This document shows, piece after piece, positions 35,931-47,140 of a DNA stretch of 64,000 nt (the stretch's first letter is position 1; each line of letters starts with the position of its first letter). This DNA is from Myrica gale (lineage: Eukaryota; Streptophyta; Magnoliopsida; Fagales; Myricaceae), in assembly GCA_963930655.1 (NCBI GenBank), contig OZ005613.1, positions 15,446,501 through 15,510,500 of the forward strand. Reading direction: 5' to 3'. The notes beneath the pieces were generated by a model. It made no database searches. It was not told the DNA's origin and was given only the letters and a program-made list of their open reading frames with translations. Position numbers and translations under genes: made by a program.

Positions 35931-36130
35931 TAGTAGCAAGAATTATACTAGGGGGCCGCTCTCTCCACCTTCACCTCCTACGGTTAGCATTCTTCAACAA
36001 GTCATGACTATTCCATGACAAGCGTTATACAAGGGGTGGGGACCACTATCCCTGACCATTCTTTTTTTTTTTTAACCATTCGTTTTGTCAAATGACTAGT
36101 CAAACAAATTGCTCTGGTTTGAAAGTGACT

Positions 36131-36226
36131 GGGCCAAGAGATAAGAGCAGAATCTTCCCGTATGTTTCTTACAGTGAGTGAATGATGTGAATTGGGACAA
36201 GAGATAAGAGCGGAATCTTCCGTATG
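36131..36226. repeat. Imperfect 33-bp direct repeat
   Basis: GGG-CAAGAGATAAGAGC-GAATCTTCC-GTATG occurs at 36131-36164 and 36194-36226 with two mismatches and one indel. Confidence 0.75.
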
Positions 36227-36239
36227 AATCCGGTCCGGC

Positions 36240-37640
36240 TTCCATTGGGTGGGGCGCCGCGCCTCACGCCGCCAGACATTTTAACTCCGACTTGTTAGAG
36301 GCGGCTTCCGGAGGTGCGTAGGACGTCAGAGTATGGTTTTCTGCTCGCCTGGTGTTTTTGCAGATTCTGATTTTTGTTTTTTTTTTTCTTTTGCTTTGCT
36401 GTTGGTTGTGTTCTTGGCTGGTGTGTCTGCTTAGCCGGTGGTTGTTTTGCTGTTGGTTGTATCCGGCTCCTTGGGGGCTTGTCCGATCCGTTCTGGATCT
36501 TGTCCGCCCTTGTTTGAGATTCTGTATCAGGTTGTGGTGCTGTCATTACTGACTAACCTAGGTCTGGTAGATTTGTCTACTATGTCTTGCCACCGCTCCT
36601 ACTGCTTTGCATGAAGCATATAGTAGTTTTATACGATCCTTTTTAGGATCCCGCCGGTTGTTTTCGACCTGGTCAGTTTGTTTTTGGGGTCTTGTTGAGA
36701 CACAGTCAGCACCACGAAACCAACACCGCTTCACACCGAGTCATAGACTACAGCTCAGCCTTAGCTCGAGGATTCAACAACCTTCTCTGAAGATTTGTTT
36801 GTTATAACTAATTCTTTGTAATCGTCTGTCGTTGATTTATTCCAGTGATTTTAGGAATTCTGTTACACAATGGTTATATAAGTGCATGACACTGTACACT
36901 CTCATTTATTCAATAAGACGAGAGAGAATTTCTCCTCAATGCCCAGTTTTCTTCCTCTGTCGTTTCTTACAAGGTAAGAGAAAATTCAATAGAAAGATGA
37001 GAGAAAAGAGTCGAAGAATATTGAAAGGGCTAATTTGTTATTCTTATCTCGTTTGTGTGTGAGAAAATTGATGTGTTGGGGCTAAGGGCTTGAGTGTTGT
37101 GTTACCACTCTTTGTACTCAACTTTTCATATAGTGATTTTTTTTTCGAGTTTCCGTCAATAGATGTAGGCTTCGAAGTCGAATTACTTAAATCTGTGTGT
37201 TTGTGTGATTGCTGATTTTATTCTCATTTCTTATATCTGTAGATGAATTTTCATTTCATCCCAAAGGCATTTTAAGGGATGAAATCTTTTGTCCCAAGCA
37301 CTGGGTCATTTTTTTTTGGAATGAAAGGAGCGCATAGGATTTTTGTGATTGTTTATGTTTCGTCCTAAAAAAATAAATTGTCTATATGAAGGAAATTTGG
37401 ACCTTTAAGACGGAAATTCTCAAAAACTCATTAATTGCAATGAATAAAATTTAAAAGAAACCACAAGGAGTTGTGGTGGCGCCACTTAGGCTTGTCTAAA
37501 CCTCTGAGCTCGCTATTTGGAACTCTCGATTAGAATCCTTGACTTGCAAGGCATTTTGGTGTTCTTGGACCCGCGAACCTGAGGTCCTTGAGGGATCCTG
37601 TGCGCTTCGATATAGCCTCGAGAGTCACACCATGAGGATA
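36240..37640. other. Unassigned stretch, possibly LTR-derived
   Basis: Base composition is higher than the surroundings at 36240-36780. GGTTATATAAGTGCATGAC near 36873, followed by TTATTCAATAAGACGAGAG, looks like the promoter and polyadenylation zone of an LTR. The downstream GTTACCACTCTTTGTACTC (~37100) is also LTR-like. No second LTR and no coding region were found. A minus-strand ORF (36546-36295) is rich in KQ and P and has no family I can name. Confidence 0.3.
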
Positions 37641-37659
37641 TCTCTAGTTTGAATGGGCC

Positions 37660-39511
37660 GAAGCTAATATTCTATTTCCTCTGCAAAAAAGTTAGTCTAT
37701 ATAATTTAAATTCTTCACCTCAACAATCATTGAGGATTCTAGCCATATTCTTCTATTTGTTCAAACCTCTTTATGGTATTAGAGCTTGTAGGTTGATTTT
37801 TTTTTTTACCGATCCCATGGCTGTGAATACGTCCTCATTGTCTTCTGTTCCACTGAGCACAATGGTGCAGATGCTCACCATCAAAATGACCAACAATTAT
37901 AAGTTTGTCCCTTTGTTAATCAGTCAAGATCTCTTCGGCTACCTGGATGGCGGCAAAGTTGCCCCCCTTCCATGGTGACGGCTTCTGATAGAAGTCCAAT
38001 CCTGCATACCCTTCCTAGTTACACATAAATCAGATGGTGCTGAGTTTGCTATTTTCCTCCCTCACTGAGGAATTTATGAGCGAATTCCTTGGTAAGCATC
38101 ACTGTTTTGCAGCATGTCTTGCCCTTGAAGCTGCATTCTCCCATTGATCCAAGACTCGGGAACTTCATCTCAAAGATGAGCTAAAAATTATGCATCATGG
38201 ATCTCAGTATGTAGCTGAATTCTCTTGGTATGTTCGTTTTCACCATTTTTTCAGGATTCTAAGTATATTCACAATTCTACCACCGAACATATTCAGAATT
38301 CAAACACAAAAACCAATACATTTTACACAATCTCCAACAACTTTTTAATTTTTTATTCAACATAAATTTTCTCTCTCTATACTTTTTCACATAACTCCAA
38401 TACTTTTTTATTAAACAATTACATCAAATCATTTCTCTCTCCACTTTACACAAACACCAATAAAACACTATTCAACATAAAAATTCACAACTTCTCTAAA
38501 ATCCTACATTTTTTCTCAAAACGAACATCACCTTGGACTTTCAAAGGTCTTTGCAACTGTGTGGCAGCCATTGGTCGTTCGGTTGATGACATGGATAAAG
38601 TCCATTGGTTCCTGCGAGCGTTACGTTGAGTCCCGATCACTTCAAAATTTTCTCCACCCTCTATAATGGTGCCACCTCTAACCGCCCACCCGATGATTAC
38701 TAGAGGGAAAGCATGACACTTGTCTCTTCTTCTCATTATTTTAGGCACTCCTTGCTACCAAAGAGCCTCGTGTTCACCCTGATCTTCAATTACATCATAT
38801 TTCATCTCTTGCGATACTTGGCTATTCTGATGCAGATTGAGTTGGTTGTTCTAACCCCTGCTGTTCTACTACAGGCTAAGTCATATTTTTTGGACCCAAC
38901 TTAATCTCTTAGTGTTCCAAGAAACAGACTACATGAAGTTTCAAGTTCTACTGTTGAGGCTGAATATCGTGCACTCGCTATGGCTACTGCCAAATTATCT
39001 TGGCTTGTCCAACTACTTAGAGATCTTCATGTCCCATTGCATTCACCACCGAAGATTCTCTGTGACAATCCAAGTGTCATCTTTATGGCCGTCAATCCGG
39101 TTACTCAACCTCGTTTCGAAAATATTGCCATTGATTATCATTTTGTTCGTGAGCTAGTGGCTAATGGCAATTTGAAACTTAGCTTTGTTCCCTCACATCT
39201 TCAGTTGGTGGATTCTTCTACCAAGGGTGTCACCAAACCGTTGTCTCTCCTTTTTCGCAGCAAGCTTCACATGATCCCTTCTCCCACGCTCAATTTGAAG
39301 TGGGTGATAAAGGATTCTTCCATTGATTTTAGGTGATTTGCTGTATTATTCCTTTCCTTGTTTATAGGATCACAACATGTTTATTTCGTTAGTTTATTTC
39401 CTTGTATATAGGATTCTCTTTCCTTTGTAAACATAGTCTATATAATTCATTTTCGCCTCAATAATCATTGAAGATTCTAGCTATATTTTTCGGTTTGTTC
39501 AAACCTCTTTA
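37660..39511 (+). mobile_element. Internally deleted Ty1-copia retrotransposon
   Basis: The 5' LTR remnant (37660-37773) and 3' LTR (about 39340-39511) share CTATATAATT, CTCAA-AATCATTGA-GATTCTAG and TTTGTTCAAACCTCTTTA. TGGTATTAGAGC at 37774-37785 is the tRNA-Met primer site. Gag-like debris follows: NNYKFVPLLISQDLFGYLDG from about 37888, then HLKDELKIMHHGSQYVAEF near 38165. Protease, integrase and most of the reverse transcriptase are missing. The RNase H end is present: LGYSDAD with TGG changed to TGA near 38840, then VEAEYRALAMATAKLSWL, CDNPSVIFMAVNP, IDYHFVREL and VPSHLQLVD up to a stop at about 39334. It is dead. A MITE interrupts the gag part. Confidence 0.85.
38233..38527. mobile_element. 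MITE inserted in the copia gag region
   Basis: The ends are inverted: ATGTTCGTTTTCACCATTTT at the left and the reverse complement of AAAATGTAGGATTTTA-type sequence ending CGAACAT at the right (38515-38527). The inside is AT-rich with AATTTTCTCTCTCTATACTT and CATTTCTCTCTCCACTTTAC. It splits gag between VAEFSW and the following segment. Confidence 0.65.
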
Positions 39512-40145
39512 GATTCCATTGAGAGTCCTTTTTTAATTAGAAGAAACAGCGAAAAAATGTAGAAGAAAGACAAAGAAGAAAAAACAAAAACGAATGATTG
39601 GGTGGAACTATTATTTCCATACATTTTGGAAGGGGAGAGCACGATACCGGCGTCCCATTTCATAATTTAGCTGTTCACCGCCACCCCCGCTGTTTTATTT
39701 TTTCTTCCCCCGATCCCTCGTGGCCTCACTCTCATCTCTCTACTACCTCTCTCTATGCTCTCTGCTTCTCTCTCTCAATTCTCTCCATGTCTCTACCTCT
39801 ACAAGACTCATGAGTGGCTATTGCAGCTAGCCAACCACTCTCTCTCTTGATTCTCTCCCTATCAGCAACTTTGTTTTATTTGCGATTTGGCTGAGTTTTG
39901 TTGCGATTTGATGATTACACATGGATTAGATCCTCTTTCTGAGAAAAAAAATGTTTTAAGGTTGTTTGGCCTTGCAACTTACGTACACTATTGAAAATGT
40001 CTCGGAGGACTAGCTGAATTCTCTTATTCAATATAATTTTGAGTGTGTTTACAAGAGGTTAGAGAGGATGTATTTGTACAATGATGGAGAAGACATATTT
40101 CTATAAATTATGTTCCTAATTTTTTGCTTAATCAAATGACTCAAT
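39512..40145. other. Intergenic, no gene seen
   Basis: A CT-rich stretch lies at 39700-39860 and no coding signal was recognised. Confidence 0.4.
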
Positions 40146-40705
40146 TATTAGAATTTACACAATATGTGAAATGTGGGTCTAACTCAACTCCAAAAGACGT
40201 CTTGAGGAGTGGAAGATGTCACGACCTTATAAGGAGCACATTGACTAGTTTCTCTAGCAATGTGAGACTTCCAACACGCCCCCTCAAGTGTGGCGGAAGG
40301 ACATTCGAGCCAACACGTGGAAACGGGTGACGGTGGGATCACAAACTAGGAACCTTGCTCTGATACCATGTCAAGTTTCATCCCAAAACCAATTGACAAT
40401 GAGAAGAGTTGGCCCACCAGGTATATGAAGTACAAGATTAAATTGTCTCTAATCAATATGAGACTAACACTCCCCCTTACGTGCAGGCCGAATGAACATG
40501 ATCCATGCACGTGGACAACAAATGAGGAACACAAACAAATAGGCCAAACCCATAAATAGTTGACTCTGATACCATATTAGAATTTACACAATATGTGAAA
40601 TGTGGGTCCAACTCAACTCCAAAAGACGCCTTGAGGAGTGAAGGATGTCATAACCTTATAAGGAGCACATTGACTAGTTTCTCTAGCAATGTGAGACTTC
40701 CAACA
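40146..40705 (-). mobile_element. Mosaic TRIM: terminal repeats A - B - A, inserted as one unit
   Basis: Terminal repeats A at 40146-40276 and 40575-40705 (131 bp each, about 95% alike) start TATTAGAATTTACAC and end GACTTCCAACA. Between them sits a single 101-bp repeat B at 40369-40469 (TGTCAAGTTTCATCCC...GACTAACA). B is the terminal repeat of the separate TRIM at 44543-44853. Each junction has its own primer site (complement of TGGTATCAGAG before B and before the right A) and its own polypurine complement (CGCCCCCT after the left A, CTCCCCCT after B). The target duplication TCAAT (40141-40145, 40706-40710) flanks the whole A-B-A unit. Confidence 0.88.
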
Positions 40706-40793
40706 TCAATTAAGGAGATTGATGATTATTATACCAAATATTCTAACATATACTCCTATATGTTATACCCCACACACACATGTATATATATAC

Positions 40794-41043
40794 CTGGAAA
40801 AAACCTCATTCTTTGGACACATGGTGAAACTTCTCCAGCTCTGAGTACGTGGAATCCGTGGAGAGTAATCTTTGCATGCACCGGAACTTTCATAGAAGAG
40901 GCATTTAGTAGTTCGTACGGTTGGTGGGTCTTGATCTGGCCGCACATATCTTGAAGGAACCTTCGTCAGTGGCTCCTTCGCCAACTCTTGAACACAAGGT
41001 ACAAGGATATAGACCTCCCCAGATCTGTTTGTTTCTGTTCCAT
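40794..41043 (-). pseudogene. Exon-1 relic of a third SRG1-like dioxygenase
   Basis: Minus strand, starting MEQKQTDLGRSIS, then after a frameshift VPSRYVRPDQDPPTV, with further shifts and loss of the VIDMQRL block. It ends at an intact-looking donor CCAG|GTATATA. It aligns along its length with exon 1 of the intact gene (44290-44054). No exons 2-4 follow. The next sequence downstream on the minus strand is the mosaic TRIM, whose edge is less than 100 bp away. Confidence 0.88.
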
Positions 41044-41624
41044 AGCTCCAAGAGAATGCAAAAGCACAGAGATCTCTAATTTTCTGCTTGTTTCTTTCTT
41101 CTCTCGTCCTCCCTTAATTTCTCCCCCTTGCAGTTTCTCAGTAGTATATGTAACGCACGAGACCAAAGTTTAAGACACAAATAAGGTTTTCTGGATGGGA
41201 TGACAATTTTCTACATACAGTTATCTAACTTTTAATGTATAATATTAATGTCCTTTCGGACCAACTCCCATCTTACTCTATATAAATCCCTTTCTTTATG
41301 TAAGGGTATATATGTAAATTATGTAACTTCTAGGATCATATGTTGTGGTAGATATAGATCCCCATTTAACTGAAATACCATTTTAAAGTTATGTACCTTT
41401 ACAATTTTAGGCTATGTCACCTATCTACCCTCCCTGTTTTTTTTAAACAGCTAGTTTTATATATTAAAAAAACAGACAAACAAAAATTACAAGTTAGAAA
41501 AACACGGAAAAGAACCCAAAAAAGACGTTACAAGCGACAGCGGAGGGACGAACAATAAAGTTGAATGTGGGTCTCCATGCTTTATTTAGTGCTGTCTCAT
41601 CAGGAGAAAATAACAGCTTCATTA

Positions 41625-41720
41625 GTCTTCCTCCTTTTGCTACCGTCTTACCTTAAATTCTCAGTAGAGATCAATATCAAATTGAATACCTCATTTAAGT
41701 TGACTATAAGCACCTTAATT
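41625..41720 (-). repeat. Duplicated upstream sequence of the dioxygenase genes, copy 1
   Basis: CTTTTGCTACCGTC, AATTCTCAGTAGAGA and ATCAAATTGAATACCT occur here, about 600 bp upstream of the exon-1 relic. They recur at 45240-45345 and, interrupted by a TRIM, at 44505-44900. The order and orientation are preserved. Confidence 0.75.
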
Positions 41721-41794
41721 TGTCTCTTTCTTTTTTTCTTTTTTCTCGCCGATTACTCTGGCTTGATATTTGCATTTAAGGGCTAGTTTGGTGT

Positions 41795-42130
41795 TTGTAT
41801 TTAAGTTGGGCCCCTTGAAGTCGATTGGACCAAAGGTGGAAGCACGATAGGTTGGGTCCACTACACAGTTAACATGGGTGATGTCGCTAAGCCCACAAGA
41901 TAGACTTAGGGCACAACTCTCGAAGGATCTCGCAGTGGGGCCCAGGGAAAGGCCCAGTGGCTAAGGCTAAGCGAGGACTGAGATCGAACCAATTACATGA
42001 GGTGCTCCAAATGTTCACGAGGACAAAAACCCGGATAGAGGACAAGGAGAAGAGCGCCTAGACCACTCGCATCGCAGGCATTTGTGTTGAAGTTAACCCC
42101 AATAATATTATTTCATGTGACATCTCAATG
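41795..42130. other. CG-containing block of unknown origin
   Basis: Composition is higher in G+C than the DNA around it, with phrases such as AGTGGGGCCCAGGGAAAGGC. No ORF or repeat partner was recognised in the window. It ends about 130 bp from the stop codon of the dioxygenase gene. Confidence 0.35.
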
Positions 42131-42257
42131 TTACAATTACATGTGGCGTCTCATGTCACATCTAAATACCCATACTATATATATATGAAAACAAAAATTT
42201 ATTATCGTAATCAAATCATAATGATTAGTTTTCGAGGCCATACATTCTTAACATAAT

Positions 42258-43211
42258 TTAAATGCTTTTCTCGTCCTCGTTTTGGATCCTCATTGCCTCA
42301 AGGTTCGGTTTTCCGTGGAGTTCGCGTGTGAAAAGTCCCTCGAAGTAATCTGCAACACCGATTCTTTTGAACAGCGCTGGTCTATCTGGAGTTACAAGAC
42401 TTGGCGCTGGTCCCATGTCTCCATCTAGTTTGGGGCTGTAAAATGTGGCTATAGAGAGTCTCTCCTTCTCCGAGTTAACTGTTGCTCGATGCTCGATGCT
42501 CCGGTATATACCATTTGTCACGACCTGGCAAATCACATGCCACAACACGCATAGATATTCCAGCTATTATTAAAGAGATCATATATAATATATAGTTTGA
42601 GACTCCATTTAGTTTCCCAAAATATTGACCAGAAAAGATGAATCAAATTATTGCTTGAAGTACTGCCTCCTACCTCCAAAATATTTCCAATGTTGATAAC
42701 AAAAGCATCAGGGAGGGGTTTAACGGGAACCCACATCCCATTCTTTCTTATTTGAAAGCCTTCCATTTCATTGAGTTGCAGGAGGATTGTTAGGCCATCG
42801 GGGTCGGTGTGAGGATTGAGGCCAATGACAAGCTCGGGCTGCGGACACGGAGGATAATAGTTCATCCTCATGCTTTGCTTCCCTTCTTCAAAAAGCTCCA
42901 TATCCGTAGCTTCCATCCCTAGAGCCTTTGCCATGAGGTGAAGGATTTTAATGGCAAGGGTTTTCAGTTCAAACGAGTAAGCTTCTACGGTTTCTCTACA
43001 TGAGCAAAGAACAAATATGTTTCAGTCCTTAATTTCAACACTAGAAGCCTAATCAAATTAAGTCTTTTGAGTTTTCGACCCAAAATTAATCTCAGCCTAT
43101 GGATCACATCCATTTGTTGTTTAGCACATACAAAGGATACTTTATTTGAAGGTGTTCATCTTTTTAAGATCCGAGAAAAAGTTAGTAAATTTCTTGGTTT
43201 CTCAGTGGAGG

Positions 43212-43245
<34 letters not shown>

Positions 43246-44290
43246 CTGAATGGGAGAGGGAGCTTGGGGAACAAGTGGGGCTTCCTCAAATGGGTTGGAA
43301 GAGTGAGCATGTAAAACATGTCTACCCAGTTAAGCTTCCGCTCCTCAGACACTACGAAGGCCTGCCCAAACCCCTCCAAATCTCCTTCTTGTTGCCAAAA
43401 ATTCTTCTTCTCTTCCAATGGGAGATCAAAGAATTCTTGAGTGCCTGACTTCAGATTCTCCAAAAGTGAAGTGCTGACCCCATGGTTTATCAACTGTAAT
43501 AAATCCGTCTTTTAAAAAAGCACATTTTGAAGCGGAAGAGAAGATAGTACAAATACCCGAAAGAGATCGAACAACTAAGAGTCATTTCTTTTTCCACCTC
43601 GTACTACCGGAGATTTTAGTTCTCGTGGTCGTGGTCATGACTAATGAATTGTACATATTTGCTTCGTGTTTTAAGAGAATTATTGTAGATCATGCGAATT
43701 ATAACATTTACGTCCACAACGACAAGCTTCGTTTATTGGGACGAAATCATTTAGGATGAAACCATTTTCATCCCAAGTATGCCAGCTTTTGGGACAAACT
43801 TTTGTTTTCATGTCAAAATATTTGACTGAAATATTGTGTAAAAAAAAAGAAAAAGAAAGAAGAATGCAAAGTATCAATCGCCCAAACGTGTGGTTGCAAA
43901 GAATATTTAACTCTTTATATATATTTGTTACGTGGAGAGTCAGCTTAAAGAGAAGAACAGAGAGTCAGTGGGAAAAGAAACTAGAGATAGAACCAAATAT
44001 GGATATATACCAGCAGATATGAAAAAGAGTACATATATATATATTAAATATACCTGGAAAAACCCCCATTCTTTGCAAGCATGGTGCAACTTCTCCAGCT
44101 CTGAGTCCGTGGAGAGTAATCTTTGCATGTCGATGACTGGAACTTTCATAGGAGAGGCATTTGGCACGATTGGAGGGTCTTGATCTGGCCGCACATATCT
44201 TGAAGGAACCTTAGTCTGTGGCTGCTTCGCCAACTCTTGAACACAAGCTACATGGATAGACCTCCCCAGATTTGTCTGTTTTTGTTCCAT
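42258..44290 (-). CDS. 2-oxoglutarate/Fe(II)-dependent dioxygenase, SRG1-like
   Basis: Four exons on the minus strand: 44290-44054, 43493-43246, 42995-42674 and 42524-42258. Phases are consistent, giving 357 aa, the usual length. The N-terminal DIOX_N part has VPVIDMQRL, LHHACKEWGFFQ and LINHGVSTSLL. The C-terminal jelly roll has MRMNYYPPCPQPELVIGLNP. Iron ligands H224, D226 (HTD) and H281 (SIEHRA) are present, as are the 2-oxoglutarate-binding R291 and S293 (RLS). It belongs to the large DOXC group with Arabidopsis SRG1 and poppy codeine demethylase. Substrate cannot be read from sequence; specialised metabolism is likely. The ATG at 44290 is preferred over an upstream in-frame ATG at 44398, because it starts the MEQKQTNLG block shared with the relic copy. 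Intron 2 opens with a CT microsatellite right after the donor. Confidence 0.94.
43209..43243. repeat. (GA)n microsatellite abutting a splice donor
   Basis: About 16 GA units end one or two bases from the intron 2 donor (43245-43244) of the dioxygenase gene. On the transcript strand the intron begins GTCCTCTCTCT. Confidence 0.9.
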
Positions 44291-44376
44291 AGCTCCAGGA
44301 GAGTACGCAAAAGAACAGAGATCTCTCTCTCCCTCTCTTTCTCCCCCGTGCAGTTTCTCTAAGAAATTCTCACTAG

Positions 44377-44386
44377 TATATATAAG
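44377..44386 (-). promoter_or_regulatory. Probable TATA box of the dioxygenase gene
   Basis: CTTATATATA on the minus strand lies about 90 bp upstream of the ATG at 44290. The region around it is conserved upstream of the exon-1 relic (41120-41200), although the TATA itself is altered there (AGTATATGTAACG). Confidence 0.5.
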
Positions 44387-44542
44387 ACACGAGAACAAAG
44401 TTTAAGAGACAAATTTTTCCTAGATGGGATTTTAATTTTCTACGGTACCAAACGACAGTACCCAATGACAAACTAAACTGCATGATTAGGATTATGTCTT
44501 CTTAATTATTCCATTTGCTACCGTCAGATCTTGAATTCTCAG

Positions 44543-44853
44543 TGTCAAGTTTCATCCAAATACCAATTGACAATGGGAAGAGGTGGCCCAACAGATATAT
44601 GAAGCATAAGATTAAATAGTCCCTAATCAATGTAAGACTCTAATACTCTCCCTCACGTGCAGGCCGAATGAACATGGTTCATGCACGTGGACTACAAATG
44701 GGAAACACAAACAAGTGGGTCAAGCCCAAAAATAGTTGGCTCTGATACAATGTCAAGTTTCATCCCAATATCAATTGTCAATAGGAAGAGGTGACACAAC
44801 AGGTATATGAAACACAAAATTAAATGATCCATAATTAATTTGGGACTCTATCA
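44543..44853 (-). mobile_element. Complete TRIM (type B, 311 bp) upstream of the dioxygenase gene
   Basis: Terminal repeats of 103 bp lie at 44543-44645 and 44751-44853 (TGTCAAGTTTCATCC start; CTAATA / CTATCA ends). The 105-bp interior has CTCTCCCTCACG (polypurine complement) and GGCTCTGATACAA (tRNA-Met primer-site complement). The 5-bp target duplication CTCAG is at 44538-44542 and 44854-44858. It is inserted in the promoter-side flank of the dioxygenase gene, about 250 bp upstream of the ATG. Confidence 0.9.
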
Positions 44854-45239
44854 CTCAGTTTTAACATGAATGTAATATCTCCGTTAAGTTGACTAATAAG
44901 GGTGTGATGAAGTCATTACATAATAGCTTTTCAAACTTGTAGTAATTATTAATCAACAGACAATGTAGATCACGTGTAAGGAAATTCGTATGCAAGAAGA
45001 CATTTCAACGTGACCAGCAGCTTTCAGGCCGATTGATACTTTCACGCGAAAAATCAACTTTTGGCGGCGGATATTTAAGTCGCCAAAATTCTTCGCTAAA
45101 ATAGCACACAATTATTTATGAGATGTCGTCGTTTAAGGTAGAGTTTTTATTCCGTGGTGGAAAAATTCCCGCCACAGTACCATTGTTTTTTTTCTTCTTA
45201 TGCACATGGCAACGAGAACCTCTTCATAGAATTATATAT

Positions 45240-45345
45240 GTCTTCTTCCTTTTGCTACCGTCCGACATTGAATTCTCAGTAGAGAAAATCAAATTGAATA
45301 CCTACCTCCTTTAAGTTCATCACTAGCTGGGTGTGGAGAAGTCAT
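45240..45345 (-). repeat. Duplicated upstream sequence of the dioxygenase genes, copy 3
   Basis: CTTTTGCTACCGTC, TTGAATTCTCAGTAGAGA and ATCAAATTGAATACCT, as in copy 1. Here the CTCAG site is uninterrupted, so it shows the empty form of the TRIM insertion site. No dioxygenase exon lies beside it. Confidence 0.75.
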
Positions 45346-46275
45346 ACTAATATTTTTTTCAAAGATCATGTGTCCACTTTATTCCACAGTCTCTATCTAT
45401 AACTGAACTGAACTCTAATCCAAAAAAAAAATATTTATAAAAAATCAATTGAAGTCCTTAAATACATTTCTCCCCGTCTCAAACAAGGGTCAATATTCTT
45501 TCGGGACACCGGTCAAATCACAAACCGCCAACGGTCAAATTGAGCCACCAGAGGTAGGTGATAAGTCCAAATCAACTACTGACACGTCTCTGTCTCAAAC
45601 AAAAGAATCATTCCTTACATATGCCGCAGTTTGATCATATCAATACTGAATCACGTCCGGCCCAAATTGATTTGGGTCGACAAATATAATTACATTTCTC
45701 TGAGATTCAATGCCTACAACCGAGCCCATGTCGCATGCAGATCCAGAAAGAGAGACCGTTATACATGCCATGAGCGGTTGTCCAGCAACCGGCTATAAAC
45801 CACAAAATCCACGATCCCTCAATTCCCATGGTGGAGGAAAACGACCGTAGTGAAAACGTGAGAGAACCGTCAAAGAGCACACGACCGCACAGGACGAAAT
45901 TCCTGTAAGACTTCCCGCCAAAAGGAAAGAGAAGAACGTGAGAGAAAAGCTATAAAAGGAAGCGTTAATGATGGAAAAAGTAAGTAAATTCTGAGCAACC
46001 AAACTACAAAACACATATAGAAAAGAAGCTGACTTAAGCATCAGAGGTTAGTAACCTCGGTGCTCGGGGTTATTTTTGTATTTTGCAGGAAAGATACGTG
46101 AAGATCGATACGCGTTTACTCAGACGTGTTGATCATAAACCAACTGATTCATCAGTTGACGCCGTCTGTGGGGACTTTTGAAGTTCTTGCGATAAAAAGT
46201 TTATGGTGACCACTAAGAGTTAAGGGAAAGGGAAAGGGAAAGTCAGAGGTAATCCGGAACCTCCTCCGCAAGAAA

Positions 46276-47140
46276 TTGAAGGGTTACATCCACGAATCTC
46301 ATACCAACACAGGACGAGAGCCGAGCCAGAACCACGGACAATCAGGAGAAACATCTATCCAAGAAAGGCGTGCCAGGGAGACTCGCATACCACAAATATC
46401 GATGTTGGAAAGGCATAAAGAAGCCCACGTCCCACTGTACAATAGGGATTCACACTCTCCACCTGCGAGGAATGAAGATGCAGACAGAGTACACGCAAGA
46501 CTAGAATAAGTCTTAGCCGAGTTAGGGAGGATGAGACAAAAAGTGGACAAGCTGCCACCGCCCTCCCTGGAAAACATGATGCACCAGGTGGAATCTCAGT
46601 TCACCTCAAATATTCTAGCAGTCCGGTTACCGTCCAAATTTCGCATGCCAGTGATTGAAAAATACACGGGAACAACCGATCCACTCGACCATCTGGAAGG
46701 TTACCGATCGCAGATGGACCTACTGGACACTCAAGACGCCATCAAATGTAAAGCGTTCCATACAACGTTTTCCGGACTAGCACGCGTATGGTTCAGTAGG
46801 TTAAGACTGAACTCCATTCCAATATTTAAAGAGCTCAGCAGAGCCTTCATTAGCTACTTCATTGCAAGCAAAAAACTGAAAAAAATCGGCCATTCACTTC
46901 CTTTCCACCCGACAGAAGGAAGAGGAAAGTCTGCGAGATTATATGGCGCGCTTCAACCAAGAAAAGCTCAACGTGGAAGATCCGGAAGATAAAGTGGTGC
47001 TCACCATTATAGTAGCTGGTTTAATGGACGAGAGATTTTCATTCTCGCTAGGGAAGAATCCGTCAGAGACCTTCGGAGAATTCATGGAAAAAGCGCAAAA
47101 TTATATGAATGCCGAAGATATGGTAGCAGCTCGCCTGTAA
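46276..47140 (+). pseudogene. Gypsy gag remnant
   Basis: RNA-binding-type N-terminal part in one frame (46276-46506), a stop, then the retrotrans_gag core in two more frames: LPSKFRMPVIEKYTGTTDPL, LEGYRSQMDLLDTQDAIKCK and GLARVWFSRL (46531-46890). After a frameshift comes GKNPSETFGEFMEKAQNYMN (46943-47137). Stops and shifts make it nonfunctional. Confidence 0.8.
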
